Notes: a model not told the origin generated them from the letters alone. DNA of 51,556 bases from Sphingobacteriia bacterium (GCA_009930115.1 RZYY01000005.1:1-51556); one strand, 5' to 3'. Positions 1 to 9,243 are shown, counted from the first letter of the stretch. Numbers and translations are program-made.

Positions 1-72
1 GATTTGTATTGCATAAATTTTTAATATTTCAGTAGTTGATTCAAATGCCTGTCATTTTATAAGGTAATTGAT

Positions 73-1425
73 TTAAAACCAAGTATTTTCGAAATTACAA
101 CTGCGATAATTTTCATCAATCCGGATATAGGCTTTGTACGAATTATTTTTGATCCATTTTTTTACTGTCTCTGTTTTCTTTTGTTGCAATGCCCACATCT
201 GAATCTGGTCGTAATCATCTTCAATGTTTGCCCGGTGCGGTTGAGTTCTGTTTTTCAGGAGGATTAGCCGGTATGCTTCGCTGCCATCTTCATCTTCCAT
301 CACAACCGGAGTGGAAATTTGTCCGACTTCAAGTTTGTCAATTACAAAAAACATTTTTGGATCAAGTTCATCTAATGACCATTGCGATCCACCCGTGTTT
401 GGATTGATCATAATTCCATTATTGTTGCGCGAGGGGTCGGTTGAAAATTTCACCACGGCATCATCAAATTTCAGCGAATCGGTGCGGATCAGTTCTGCGA
501 TACTGTCAAGAAAAACACGTGCTTTATCAAGTTCTTCAGGTGAAACTCTTGGTTTGAGCAGAATATGACGAACCCGCACAAAGTCACCACGACGCTCAAT
601 ACCCTGTATAATATGAAATCCCGCTTCAGTTTCAACGATATCTGAAACTTCGCCTGGGTCTAACTGGAACGCAATGGTTTCAAATTCGGGGTACAACTCC
701 CCGCGGCCACGAAGGCCAATATCGCCCCCCTGTCTTGCCGAGCCCGGGTCTTCGGAATAAAGTACGGCCAATGCCTCAAAGCTTTCGCCGTTGATAACAC
801 GTTCACGATATTTTTTCAAACGTTCGCGAACCTGATGTTTTTCTTCAGGTGAGATAACCGGTTTTTTTACAATTTCGGCAAGTTCGACTACCGAACTTAT
901 CAGAGGGATGCTGTCGTGGGGAATTTCCCTGAAATATTTGCGCACTTCAGCCGGTGATACATCTACATGCTCTGTGATGGTTTGCTGTACATTTTCGACC
1001 ATCATTTGCTTTTCTATTACCTCACTCAGGTCACTTTTAAATTCGGTTACTGTTTTATTATAAAACTGTTCAAGTTTTTCCTGGCTTCCAAACTGACTGA
1101 TGAAATAGCGCATTCTGCGGTCCAGTTCGGCATTTACCTGATCTTGTGTGATGACAACACTGTCCAGTTCGGCCTGGTGGAGCAGCAATTTTTCAAAAAG
1201 TAGATTTTCGAGAATCAGGCATTTTGTGTATTCTTCACTTTCCTGAACACTTTCCTGCATGCGCATCTGAAGATATTGTTGTTCGATATCGGAAAGCAGG
1301 ATATATTCTTTACCCACCACAGCCACTACTTCATCAATCACCACACCCGATGGCTCCTGCCCGATTGCTGGCTGATGATGCATAAGGAATATGAGTACGA
1401 ATAGGGCTAATGTTATTTTTTTCAT
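73..1425 (-). CDS. SurA-like periplasmic peptidylprolyl isomerase (two parvulin domains)
   Basis: A periplasmic chaperone/PPIase of the SurA family that would help outer membrane proteins fold on their way to the Bam complex. A signal peptide covers about residues 1-22 and ends at IGQ. A SurA-type N-terminal chaperone region follows (about 27-165), beginning VVAVVGKEYILLSDIE. The first parvulin domain is at about 178-278, with SEDPGSARQGGDIG and GFHIIQ. The second is at about 283-390, beginning VRVRHILLKP. At 450 aa the length is normal for SurA. It is the last gene of a three-gene run, with a 9-bp gap to the lipoprotein gene upstream. The family call is firm; equivalence to proteobacterial SurA is inferred, since Bacteroidota carry several paralogues. 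Confidence 0.85.
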   Translation of the reverse strand: MKKITLALFVLIFLMHHQPAIGQEPSGVVIDEVVAVVGKEYILLSDIEQQYLQMRMQESVQESEEYTKCLILENLLFEKLLLHQAELDSVVITQDQVNAELDRRMRYFISQFGSQEKLEQFYNKTVTEFKSDLSEVIEKQMMVENVQQTITEHVDVSPAEVRKYFREIPHDSIPLISSVVELAEIVKKPVISPEEKHQVRERLKKYRERVINGESFEALAVLYSEDPGSARQGGDIGLRGRGELYPEFETIAFQLDPGEVSDIVETEAGFHIIQGIERRGDFVRVRHILLKPRVSPEELDKARVFLDSIAELIRTDSLKFDDAVVKFSTDPSRNNNGIMINPNTGGSQWSLDELDPKMFFVIDKLEVGQISTPVVMEDEDGSEAYRLILLKNRTQPHRANIEDDYDQIQMWALQQKKTETVKKWIKNNSYKAYIRIDENYRSCNFENTWF

Positions 1426-1434
1426 TTATTCTGG

Positions 1435-2283
1435 TTAAAAATATTCAAAATCATTGTTGTTTCCAGCCTGGTCATAAATTTCCTGGTGCATCTCCCTGAT
1501 GAGTTCCTTTTTTCGTTTATTCAGAATGATAAGTCTGATGTTGTCTTTTACAAAAGATAGCGGGGCTGTTGTTCCTTTCAACCTGAAAGAAGTGAAGTAA
1601 ATGAAATGGATGAAAGGGTCTTCTTCGATTTCCTTAAATGTATTTTGCTCCAGAAATGATTTTGAGTCATCAATCTGCAATGGAACTTTTGACACAAAAC
1701 GAGTAAGCGGAATCCATTCTTCAGTAATCAATGCATAGTCTTCACTGTAATTTAAAGCGATACGGGTGAGAGAGTCCTGATGATGTTCAAAATTCTTTTT
1801 CAGAAATTTCCGGATTACAGGTACCAGAGAGGATTCAGCCCTCATTTTGATATAGAAAAACTGAACGATATCTTCTTTTAGAATAAAATTGTTGATGTTG
1901 GTCTGGTAGTATGTTTCAAGCTCAAAATCAGAAACAGTAGTGTCTAAGTTTTGGCGTATAAGCTCGCTTTCGTAGGCATAAATAATCAGGGAATTCCGAT
2001 AATCCCTTAGTTGAACTGAGAAATCTTTTTTTTCGTTGGGAAGGTTTTTCTCGGCTTGTTGCAGAAGTAGTTGATTTTTAATCCAGTTATTTATGTAACT
2101 GTTGACAATCGCCTGGCTATCAGCGGGTGTTGCATCCATTGGAACTATTCCTGCAAGTTCGGAGGCGTAGAGATAATTGCCATAAACTCTTGCGACAGCT
2201 TGTTCGGAAGGTAAAAAACGGTTGTTGTCGCAAGAGTTTAATAGAAAAGCAAGGATAAAAAATGAAAGCTGCAAAAATCTCAA
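1435..2283 (-). CDS. SurA_N-like periplasmic lipoprotein without recognisable parvulin domain
   Basis: A predicted lipoprotein: the hydrophobic leader ends in a lipobox, LNSC, with Cys18 as the lipidation site. The N-terminal part reads like a SurA_N/PPIase chaperone domain (ARVYGNYLYASEL, then an all-helical stretch with IVNSYINNWIKNQLLLQQ). No parvulin signature such as HIL...F..A...S.D......GG.LG is visible in the remaining 180 residues. It sits between two genuine parvulin PPIases with 9-bp gaps on both sides, so it is almost certainly co-transcribed and part of the same folding machinery. I infer a membrane-tethered chaperone without isomerase activity. A highly diverged parvulin domain cannot be excluded by eye. 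Confidence 0.65.
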   Translation of the reverse strand: MRFLQLSFFILAFLLNSCDNNRFLPSEQAVARVYGNYLYASELAGIVPMDATPADSQAIVNSYINNWIKNQLLLQQAEKNLPNEKKDFSVQLRDYRNSLIIYAYESELIRQNLDTTVSDFELETYYQTNINNFILKEDIVQFFYIKMRAESSLVPVIRKFLKKNFEHHQDSLTRIALNYSEDYALITEEWIPLTRFVSKVPLQIDDSKSFLEQNTFKEIEEDPFIHFIYFTSFRLKGTTAPLSFVKDNIRLIILNKRKKELIREMHQEIYDQAGNNNDFEYF

Positions 2284-2292
2284 TTCGGATGA

Positions 2293-4326
2293 CTATTTTA
2301 TTGTCGAAAGAACGTCTTGGTTCACGATTACAGTATATTTCCCCCTCAATTGTTTAAGCCACTCTTCTTCCAGATAATTTTGGTAATCAGCGGTTATAAT
2401 TCCTCGTGCTTCGCTGAGGGTTTTGTGTTCGGGGGCAACCAAATCTTTAATTACAGCAAACCCAAATCGCTCTTCATTTTCCTGAACAATTGGGGAGATG
2501 CCTTTTTCCCATTCGATATTGTCGATGATAAATTCTTCATTTTTTGGGAATTTTTTTTCTAAAATGGTAACTGTGTTGTTTTCGTCAGTTCCGAAAGCTT
2601 CTTTTATCTGATCAACACTCAACCGCTCACTGGCCATATTGTGTGCTTTTTCGATTCCTTCCCGGGTGCTTGAAATGAAGAGAATAGCATCTGCACGATC
2701 ACCCCAGATGTAATTATCCCGGTTCTTTTCGTAAAATTCTTTTAGCCCGGTAGTGTCTTTGATGGCCTTGCTCCATACTTTCTGGTCAGTAAGCTCAAAC
2801 AACAGTATGCCATCGCGGTATTCTTTGACCAAAGCCCTGAATTCAGGGTATTTTTCTTCAAGACGTGCATCTTCATATTGAATGACTTTTTCTTCTGTAA
2901 ATTTGTTAAAAATGCGATCAATAAACTGAGGAACAGTTTCTTTTGGGTTAATGGATTGATTTTTGGCAAGGAATTGAGCGAAGTCCTGCTGGTTGTATTC
3001 TTCTTTTCCCAATCTGGCAATGGTTTTATTGAGTCCTTCAGCCTGTTCAATAGTCCATTTGCGGCTATATATACTGGAGTCGATTACCTGGTAGAAAGCT
3101 TCAACGGCTTTATCATTCCGGGTAAAGCGGGCTTCTTCTTTAATCCTGTTAATGATTGCTTCTTTGCTGAGGTTGGCACGAATATCTTTGGTTAAGCTTT
3201 GTTTGAGGTTTTCTTTTTCATCTTCAAACGACCCTACTGGTTTTACATCAATCAGTTTGATAATATGCCAGCCGTAGGAGGTTAGAACAGGTTTTGAGAT
3301 TTGTCCGGAATCTTCGATTGAGCGGATTCCGTCAATAAACTGAGGGACCATTCTGTTAGAGCCGAACCAGGGCAGAACGCCACCATTTACAGATGAACTT
3401 TTATCATCGGAAAACTTGCGCACAAGGGTATCCCATACAGCACCATTTTTTAAGGCATCATATAAAGAATCGGCTTTTATCTTCAGGGAATTCGTTTTTT
3501 CGTCGTTAGCCTCCTGTGGTAATTGTAAAAACAGGTGGGCAACCTGAACCCTGCCAAGAGCCGGTTTTTTATCCTGAAGCTTAATAAGATGGTAGCCAAA
3601 TTGTGTTCTAACCGGCATTGAAACTTCTCCAACATTCAATTTGTAAGCTGCTTCTTCAAAAGGATAAACCATATCGAAAACAGAAAAATATCCGATATCG
3701 CCCTTATTTCCCTTACGTGCCGGCTGGAAACCACGGGCAGGCATATCGCGTGCTGACGGATCATCCGAAACTTCCATGGCAACTTCGCCAAAGTCCTCTT
3801 TATTTTCAACAATTCTTTTTCTGATCTCCATAATTTTATTGTAGGCTTCCAGGGTGTCAGCAGGAGGTGCATACTGGTCGATGCTGATGAGAATGTGGCT
3901 TGCGCGAATGTCTGTGTTTTTCCGTGCGTAAGCTTCATGAAGCAACTTTTCATTCAGTTTATCATCCACGAAATAAGGCCTGGCTAATTGATCGCGATAG
4001 CCTTTCAGCTCGTTGATAAAAGAGCTGACTGTGTCCAGTCCAAGCTCTTCTGCTTCTTTTACTTTCAGTTTAAAATTGATGTAAAGATCAAGGTATTCTT
4101 CCAATGATTTCCGGTCAAGAACTTCACCTTCGACATTGTTTTTTTGGTAAACCGACATGAATTCAGAAACTGTGATATCCTGATTGCCGATTTTTAAAAG
4201 AACCGGGTCAGAAGTTTTTTGAGCAGCAAGAGTAACAGCAGTAATTGATATCAATGCGGTCAGCACTATTGATACAAGAGATTTTGATAAAAGGGTTGTT
4301 TTCATCGAATAACTTACTTTTTTCAT
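2293..4326 (-). CDS. Peptidylprolyl isomerase, double parvulin (PpiC/SurA type)
   Basis: A large periplasmic PPIase of 677 aa. A signal peptide spans about residues 1-35 (alternative start at Met8; both keep the signal). The SurA-like N-terminal region (about 41-135) begins VLLKIGNQDITVSEF. Parvulin domain 1 covers about 139-253, with IRASHILISID and GYHLIKLQDKKP. Parvulin domain 2 covers about 258-362, with VQVAHLFLQLP and GWHIIKLIDVKP. The C-terminal 300 residues are helical, with another SurA-like substrate-binding stretch. It is the first of three consecutive folding-factor genes. A 79-bp gap separates it from guaB upstream. I see no TAnnTTTG element in that gap, so read-through from guaB is plausible. 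Confidence 0.85.
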   Translation of the reverse strand: MKKVSYSMKTTLLSKSLVSIVLTALISITAVTLAAQKTSDPVLLKIGNQDITVSEFMSVYQKNNVEGEVLDRKSLEEYLDLYINFKLKVKEAEELGLDTVSSFINELKGYRDQLARPYFVDDKLNEKLLHEAYARKNTDIRASHILISIDQYAPPADTLEAYNKIMEIRKRIVENKEDFGEVAMEVSDDPSARDMPARGFQPARKGNKGDIGYFSVFDMVYPFEEAAYKLNVGEVSMPVRTQFGYHLIKLQDKKPALGRVQVAHLFLQLPQEANDEKTNSLKIKADSLYDALKNGAVWDTLVRKFSDDKSSSVNGGVLPWFGSNRMVPQFIDGIRSIEDSGQISKPVLTSYGWHIIKLIDVKPVGSFEDEKENLKQSLTKDIRANLSKEAIINRIKEEARFTRNDKAVEAFYQVIDSSIYSRKWTIEQAEGLNKTIARLGKEEYNQQDFAQFLAKNQSINPKETVPQFIDRIFNKFTEEKVIQYEDARLEEKYPEFRALVKEYRDGILLFELTDQKVWSKAIKDTTGLKEFYEKNRDNYIWGDRADAILFISSTREGIEKAHNMASERLSVDQIKEAFGTDENNTVTILEKKFPKNEEFIIDNIEWEKGISPIVQENEERFGFAVIKDLVAPEHKTLSEARGIITADYQNYLEEEWLKQLRGKYTVIVNQDVLSTIK

Positions 4327-4405
4327 GTTTTGAGATTGTTTATGTTTTTTGTGATGATTTACGAAGAAAAGCTTTGATTATTTTATGCCGGAGTGTTAAT
4401 AACAG

Positions 4406-5884
4406 CTAAAACTTGCTATAGTTGGGTGCTTCGCGTGTGATGGTGATATCGTGCGGGTGACTTTCGGCAACTCCTGCAGCAGTTATTTTAATAAAGCGTG
4501 CTTTTTGCAGTTCACTGATATTGTGTGATCCGGTATATCCCATTCCGGCTCTCAATCCGCCCACCAGTTGATGAATAACTTCGCTTAGCGTACCTTTAAA
4601 TGGAACTCTTCCAACTATTCCTTCGGGGACGAGTTTATTAATATCTTCTTCCATATCCTGAAAATAGCGGTCTTTTGATCCTTTTTGCATTGCTTCGATA
4701 GAGCCCATTCCCCTGTATGTTTTGTATTTGCGTCCTTCAAAAATTATGGTGTCTCCCGGTGATTCGTCCACACCGGCAAAGAGCGAACCGGCCATGATGC
4801 TGTGTGCGCCGGCTGCTATGGCTTTGGCAATGTCGCCGGTATAGCGGATTCCCCCGTCAGCAATGATGGGTATACCTGTATTTTTTATTGCACGTGAGAC
4901 TTCGTAAACTGCTGAAAGTTGCGGAATTCCGACGCCGGCAATGATTCGTGTTGTGCAGATTGAACCCGGCCCAATACCAACTTTAACCGCGTTGGCACCT
5001 GCTTTAACAAGATCGCGGGCTGCTTCGGCTGTACCAATATTTCCTACTACAAGTTGCAGGTCAGGGTACTTTTTTCGGATGGCTTTTGTTGTTTCTATTA
5101 CTCCTTTTGAGTGTCCATGTGCTGTATCAATCACTATGGCATCAACTTCATTTTTTACAAGTTCGTCTGCTCTGTCAATGGTATCAGCGCTTATTCCAAC
5201 TGCTGCAGCTACTCTCAACCTTCCTCGTTCGTCTTTACATGCATTAGGTCTTGCTTTGATTTTTATAATATCTTTGTAAGTAATCAGCCCGACAAGTTTG
5301 AATTCTTTATCAACTACAGGGAGTTTTTCAATCTTATATTCCTGAAGAATATCGCCTGCTTTTTCAAAATCAGTGAACTCGGTGGTTGTTACCAGGTTCT
5401 CTTTTGTCATGATTTCTTCCACAGGCCGGTGGATATTTCTTTCAAAGCGCAAGTCACGGTTGGTGATAATTCCCATGAGCTTGTTTTCTTTATCCACCAC
5501 GGGGATACCTCCTATTCCATATTCTTTCATGATGTGAAGAGCATCTTCAACCCTAGCGGTCTGATCGAGTGTGATGGGATCGAGAATCATGCCGTTTTCA
5601 GCGCGTTTTACTTTTTTAACCTCAATGCCCTGGGTTTCGATGTCCATATTTTTGTGTAGTACCCCGATTCCTCCTTCCTGGGCAATGGCAATGGCGAGCT
5701 TGTGTTCCGTCACTGTGTCCATGGCCGCTGATACGATTGGAATGTTCATGCGGATGCCGGTGGTAAAAAATGTGGTTAATTCCACTTCCCGCGGGAGGAT
5801 TTCACTGTAGGATGGCAGCAGTAACACGTCATCGTAAGTAAGTCCTTCGCCAGTGAATTTGTCTTGATATTGAACCATTTGCAT
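4406..5884 (-). CDS. guaB: Inosine-5'-monophosphate dehydrogenase
   Basis: Catalyses NAD+-dependent oxidation of IMP to XMP, the first committed step of GMP synthesis, in the cytoplasm. The N-terminus reads [18 protein letters not shown], as in the family. Two CBS domains are inserted at about 101-210 ([19 protein letters not shown] and [16 protein letters not shown]). The catalytic loop GPGSICTTR places the thioimidate cysteine at Cys310. The flap, with its GSKDRYFQ region, is intact. At 492 aa it is full length. Start is ATG at 5884, or Met3 at 5878. The -7 promoter element lies 17 bp upstream, shared back to back with the Nudix gene. Confidence 0.97.
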   Translation of the reverse strand: MQMVQYQDKFTGEGLTYDDVLLLPSYSEILPREVELTTFFTTGIRMNIPIVSAAMDTVTEHKLAIAIAQEGGIGVLHKNMDIETQGIEVKKVKRAENGMILDPITLDQTARVEDALHIMKEYGIGGIPVVDKENKLMGIITNRDLRFERNIHRPVEEIMTKENLVTTTEFTDFEKAGDILQEYKIEKLPVVDKEFKLVGLITYKDIIKIKARPNACKDERGRLRVAAAVGISADTIDRADELVKNEVDAIVIDTAHGHSKGVIETTKAIRKKYPDLQLVVGNIGTAEAARDLVKAGANAVKVGIGPGSICTTRIIAGVGIPQLSAVYEVSRAIKNTGIPIIADGGIRYTGDIAKAIAAGAHSIMAGSLFAGVDESPGDTIIFEGRKYKTYRGMGSIEAMQKGSKDRYFQDMEEDINKLVPEGIVGRVPFKGTLSEVIHQLVGGLRAGMGYTGSHNISELQKARFIKITAAGVAESHPHDITITREAPNYSKF

Positions 5885-5901
5885 TTTTTATAAAATTGTC
5901 G

Positions 5902-5909
5902 CAAAAGTA
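5902..5909 (-). promoter_or_regulatory. -7 promoter element of guaB
   Basis: TACTTTTG on the minus strand fits the Bacteroidota -7 consensus TAnnTTTG, 17 bp before the guaB start. No clear -33 TTG is visible. Confidence 0.6.
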
Positions 5910-5966
5910 GGAAAATTACCTGACAGTTACACTTATCTGTTTGTCATATTGCGATATTTGATTCAT

Positions 5967-5974
5967 TAATTTTG
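5967..5974 (+). promoter_or_regulatory. -7 promoter element of the Nudix gene
   Basis: TAATTTTG fits TAnnTTTG. A TTTG at 5940-5943 lies 23 bp upstream and could be the -33 element. A second, weaker TATTTTG follows at 5986-5992. Confidence 0.5.
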
Positions 5975-6001
5975 CATTAATGTCTTATTTTGCAAAATCA
6001 A

Positions 6002-6472
6002 ATGGATAACAACGGCATGAAAAACGAAATTAACAGATTCAATATCAGGGTTTACGGAATTGTCTTTGACCATAAGGGCAGGCTTTTACTTACTGATGAA
6101 TTCAGACTGGGTATCCGGATGACTAAATTTCCGGGCGGAGGCCTTAAATTTGGGGAAGGCACAATTGACTGCCTTCGACGTGAATTCATGGAAGAACTCA
6201 ATCAGGAAATTAATGCGATAGAACATTTTTATACTACTGATTTTTTCCAGCCCACAAGTTTACTCGCTGAAACCCAACAACTAATCAGTATTTATTATAA
6301 AGTTCAACCTATTGCAACAGAGCTTATTCCTTTATCCGAAAAACCTTTTGATTTTGAAGATATTGATGGAGCTCAAAGTTTTCGTTTCGTCGATTTGCAG
6401 GTAATAAATCCTGAACAACTTACTTTCCCCATTGACAGAAAAGTATTGTTGATGCTCAGGTCCGGTAAATAA
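6002..6472 (+). CDS. Nudix hydrolase domain protein
   Basis: A small single-domain Nudix protein that would hydrolyse a nucleoside diphosphate linked to another moiety; the substrate cannot be told from sequence. The Nudix box reads GGLKFGEG...CLRREFMEELNQEI. It keeps the Gx5E and REUxEE catalytic glutamates, but the usual glycine after EE-x is Asn. I prefer the ATG at 6002 over an in-frame TTG at 5990, because the TTG sits almost on the promoter. Met at 6017 is also possible, giving about 151 aa. It stands alone between guaB (divergent) and the fRMsr operon, which has its own promoter. Confidence 0.85.
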   Translation: MDNNGMKNEINRFNIRVYGIVFDHKGRLLLTDEFRLGIRMTKFPGGGLKFGEGTIDCLRREFMEELNQEINAIEHFYTTDFFQPTSLLAETQQLISIYYKVQPIATELIPLSEKPFDFEDIDGAQSFRFVDLQVINPEQLTFPIDRKVLLMLRSGK

Positions 6473-6566
6473 AAAGATTGGGATTTTTTTTGTAACTGAC
6501 AGAACAGCAAGTGATAAGTAGTAAATAGATAACCCCTAAAGAAACTTTTCCCAGCAAACATTTCTT

Positions 6567-6574
6567 TACCTTTG
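6567..6574 (+). promoter_or_regulatory. -7 promoter element of the fRMsr operon
   Basis: TACCTTTG fits TAnnTTTG and lies 22 bp before the ATG at 6597. No clear -33 element is visible. Confidence 0.55.
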
Positions 6575-6596
6575 CAAACGCATTTTTATTACCGTT

Positions 6597-7052
6597 ATGG
6601 AAAGTTCAAAAAAAGAAGGTCGTTACAGAAGAATTTATGAGCAGTTGAAAAAACTTCTTGAGGCCACCTCAAATCAGGATGCACGTATGGCAACGGTTGT
6701 AGCAGTGTTGCATCATAAAATGGACTATTTTTTCTGGACGGGTTTTTATTGTCTTGACAATGGCGTTCTAACTGTAAAAACCTATCAGGGGCCGGTTGCC
6801 TGTCAGGTTCTGAAAAAAGACTCGGGGGTTTGCTGGGCAGGGATAAATAGCAATAAGACAATAGTTGTTCCTGATGTTCATAAATTTCCCGGGCATATTG
6901 CCTGCGACGCACGCTCCAAAGCTGAAATTGTTGTTCCAATCCGGAATACATCAGATGTAGTTTTCGGCGTCCTTGATGTGGATAGTCGTGAAATAAATTC
7001 TTTTGATGAAACCGATGCCCGATGGCTCGAAAAAATAGTATTGCTTCTATGA
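6597..7052 (+). CDS. GAF-domain free methionine-(R)-sulfoxide reductase
   Basis: A cytoplasmic GAF-fold enzyme expected to reduce free methionine-R-sulfoxide to methionine. The whole protein (151 aa) is one GAF domain, as in E. coli YebR/MsrC. The three family cysteines are present: Cys69 (PVACQ), Cys79 (GVCW) and Cys103 (PGHIACDA). The surrounding signature VPDVHKFPGHIACDA and AEIVVPI is typical. Family knowledge assigns catalysis and the resolving disulfide to these cysteines. First gene of a tight plus-strand set; the next gene begins 10 bp after its stop. An unusual Trp follows Cys79 where Gly is more common. Confidence 0.85.
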   Translation: MESSKKEGRYRRIYEQLKKLLEATSNQDARMATVVAVLHHKMDYFFWTGFYCLDNGVLTVKTYQGPVACQVLKKDSGVCWAGINSNKTIVVPDVHKFPGHIACDARSKAEIVVPIRNTSDVVFGVLDVDSREINSFDETDARWLEKIVLLL

Positions 7053-7062
7053 CTTTACGCAG

Positions 7063-7638
7063 ATGAGTTCATTACCTGAAATATTGATCCTTGTATTGGT
7101 AGCACTTGCTGTTTCAGCGAATGTTTTCTCTGCAATGTTTTTAAATGGTTTTCTTAAAACATTGCCGTCCGGACGACTTTTTGTAATCGCATTGATGGTT
7201 GCAATAATCATTGGGGTTTTGGGAACGATTGGGCTGTTTTTGGGTTATACAATCCGTCTTTTTACAGGGAGTTATACCAGTTGGTTGTCGGCAATTATCA
7301 TCCTGATGCTTGGGTTGAAACTTGTGATAAAATCGTTTAAACCCAAGTTTAATGAAATGAGTTGGGAGATGAATAAATTAGCTGTATTAATTGGTTTTTC
7401 GATAGCTTCAGGAATAAATTTTTTACTGGCCGGTATGTCAATGATTATTTATCATTTGACTCCGTTAACTGTTTTCCTGGTTTTTATTGTTGTTTGTATT
7501 CTGGTAGCACTCACAGGCATCTTTGGTGGGAAAAAAAGTAAGAACTTTTTGCTGGCTGCGCGCGTGGAATTGGCCGGAGGTATTATGCTAACCGGCATAG
7601 GAATAATACTTTTAGTAAATCTGTTTAAAATGATCTAA
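7063..7638 (+). CDS. MntP-like (DUF204) six-helix membrane protein lacking the metal-binding aspartates
   Basis: An inner membrane protein of 191 aa with six predicted helices (about 5-30, 40-65, 71-92, 103-130, 131-154, 168-191). Length, topology and several motifs resemble the manganese exporter MntP: SWLSAIIILMLGLKLVIKSF matches its third helix, and VELAGGIMLTGIGIILL its last. In MntP the first and fourth helices carry SxDAF/SxDAM with essential aspartates. Here they read SANVF (Asn20) and SGINF (Ile118/Asn119), so both acids are gone. Manganese export is therefore doubtful and the substrate is unknown. It is coupled by 10-bp gaps to the fRMsr gene before it and the nuclease gene after it. 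The family call is by eye and moderately sure. Confidence 0.55.
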   Translation: MSSLPEILILVLVALAVSANVFSAMFLNGFLKTLPSGRLFVIALMVAIIIGVLGTIGLFLGYTIRLFTGSYTSWLSAIIILMLGLKLVIKSFKPKFNEMSWEMNKLAVLIGFSIASGINFLLAGMSMIIYHLTPLTVFLVFIVVCILVALTGIFGGKKSKNFLLAARVELAGGIMLTGIGIILLVNLFKMI

Positions 7639-7648
7639 TCAAAGGTTT

Positions 7649-8716
7649 ATGGACAAAATCCTTGCAGTAATTGTTTTGTATTTTTCAGGATTGGTGCTTA
7701 ATGCTCAAATTCCAGGTGGCTATTATGATTCAGCTTCAGGCCTCAGTGGTAGCAGTCTGCAGCAGGCATTGCACAATATTATTGATGATCATACAGTGGT
7801 TACTTACAGTGAACTTTGGGACTATTTTCAGCAAACCGATAAAAAATCAAACGGTAAAGTCTGGGACATTTATTCTGATATTCCCGGAGGGAATCCGCCT
7901 TACGAGTTTACTTTCATTGTCGATCAATGTGGTAATTATTCACAGGAAGGTGATTGTTACAACCGCGAACATTCTTTCCCAAAGAGTTGGTTTGGCGGTA
8001 ACATTTATCCGATGTATTCAGATTTGTTCCAGATATACCCTACTGACGGATGGGTAAATAATAAAAGAGGGAATTTTCCTTATGGTGAAGTGGGTATTGC
8101 TTCATGGACTTCAATGAACGGATCAAAATTAGGTGAATGTAATGTGAGCGGTTATGCCGGAACTGTATTTGAACCAATTGATGATTTTAAAGGTGATCTG
8201 GCCCGAATGCATTTTTACATGGCTACACGTTATCTTGGAGAAGACAGTAACTGGCCGGGAAGTGATGCTGTATATGGTGCACAGATGAAAGAATGGGCTC
8301 TCAACATGTTACATTCGTGGCATCAGAACGATCCTGTCAGCACCAAAGAAACAGACAGAAACAATGTGGTTTATCAAATTCAAAACAACCGTAATCCATT
8401 TGTTGATCATCCTGAATTTGTCGATCTGATTTGGTTTTATTCAAGTACTGACAATCAAAATAAGTTATTATCCAACTTTCGGATTTATCCTAATCCTGCT
8501 GAAGATTTTATTACAGTTGATTTAAGTGCTGATCAACCCCATTGTGATTACCGAATTACAATAACTGATCCAACCGGCAGAATAATTTTTGAAGATTATT
8601 ATCACGGTAAAGAGAAATATCAAGTTGATATTTCCACGTTATCTGAAGGTTTTTATTTTATTACTATTTCGGAATGCAATAAACGGATATCAGACACCTT
8701 CAAACTGATAAAATAA
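7649..8716 (+). CDS. Secreted endonuclease I family nuclease with T9SS sorting domain
   Basis: A non-specific extracellular nuclease of the EndA/endonuclease I family. A signal peptide (about 1-20) is followed by the nuclease domain (about 35-265). This holds the family signature CYNREHSFPKSW (NREH at 105-108, His108 as the expected catalytic base), GDLARMHFYMATRY (about 183-195) and NNRNPFVDHPEF (about 246-257). The C-terminus (about 277-355) is a type IX secretion sorting domain beginning FRIYPNPAEDFITVDL. It should therefore cross the outer membrane by T9SS and be surface-bound or released. A role in DNA scavenging is inferred. It starts 10 bp after the MntP-like gene. Confidence 0.88.
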   Translation: MDKILAVIVLYFSGLVLNAQIPGGYYDSASGLSGSSLQQALHNIIDDHTVVTYSELWDYFQQTDKKSNGKVWDIYSDIPGGNPPYEFTFIVDQCGNYSQEGDCYNREHSFPKSWFGGNIYPMYSDLFQIYPTDGWVNNKRGNFPYGEVGIASWTSMNGSKLGECNVSGYAGTVFEPIDDFKGDLARMHFYMATRYLGEDSNWPGSDAVYGAQMKEWALNMLHSWHQNDPVSTKETDRNNVVYQIQNNRNPFVDHPEFVDLIWFYSSTDNQNKLLSNFRIYPNPAEDFITVDLSADQPHCDYRITITDPTGRIIFEDYYHGKEKYQVDISTLSEGFYFITISECNKRISDTFKLIK

Positions 8717-8763
8717 AACCTGTAAGACAGTAATAAGTGTTGAACCAAAGAAAAGAAAACAAA

Positions 8764-9231
8764 GTGGCAAAAATTCGAATTACAAAGGCGTATAAATTTG
8801 ATATGGCGCATGCTCTTCCGGGGCACGACGGGCTTTGTCAAAACATTCACGGTCATTCCTATGAACTGCTGGTTACCCTGATCGGAACCCCGATAGGTGA
8901 TCCTCAATCTCCCAAAAACGGAATGGTAATCGATTTTAAAGATCTTAAGAAAATCATAAAAGATCTTATTGTGGATGAGCTTGATCATTCACTAATTTTA
9001 AGAAACGATACACCTTCAGGATTGCTAAAGGAGCTAAAATCGAACTATAACCGGCTAATACTGGTTAATTACCAGCCAACCAGTGAAAATATGATTATTG
9101 ATTTTGCCAACCGCATTCGAAAAGAACTACCTGAAGACGTCAGGCTGCATCATCTGAAACTGTGGGAAACAGTTACTTCCTATACTGAATGGTATGCTGA
9201 AGACAATGAAGAGGGTGAAATAGCGAAATAA
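8764..9231 (+). CDS. queD: 6-carboxytetrahydropterin synthase (QueD/PTPS family)
   Basis: Converts 7,8-dihydroneopterin triphosphate to 6-carboxy-5,6,7,8-tetrahydropterin, the second step of queuosine (preQ0) synthesis. The zinc ligands are seen as His16 (DMAHAL) and His29/His31 (NIHGHSYEL), and the active-site cysteine is Cys25 (GLCQNIHG). The frame is open further upstream, with a GTG at 8737. I chose the GTG at 8764 because it gives the usual family N-terminus, MAKIRITKAYKFDMAH, after an A-rich stretch. This gives 155 aa. No other queuosine gene is in the window. It is probably the last gene of the set beginning with the fRMsr. Confidence 0.85.
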   Translation: MAKIRITKAYKFDMAHALPGHDGLCQNIHGHSYELLVTLIGTPIGDPQSPKNGMVIDFKDLKKIIKDLIVDELDHSLILRNDTPSGLLKELKSNYNRLILVNYQPTSENMIIDFANRIRKELPEDVRLHHLKLWETVTSYTEWYAEDNEEGEIAK

Positions 9232-9243
9232 AAATCAGAACAA

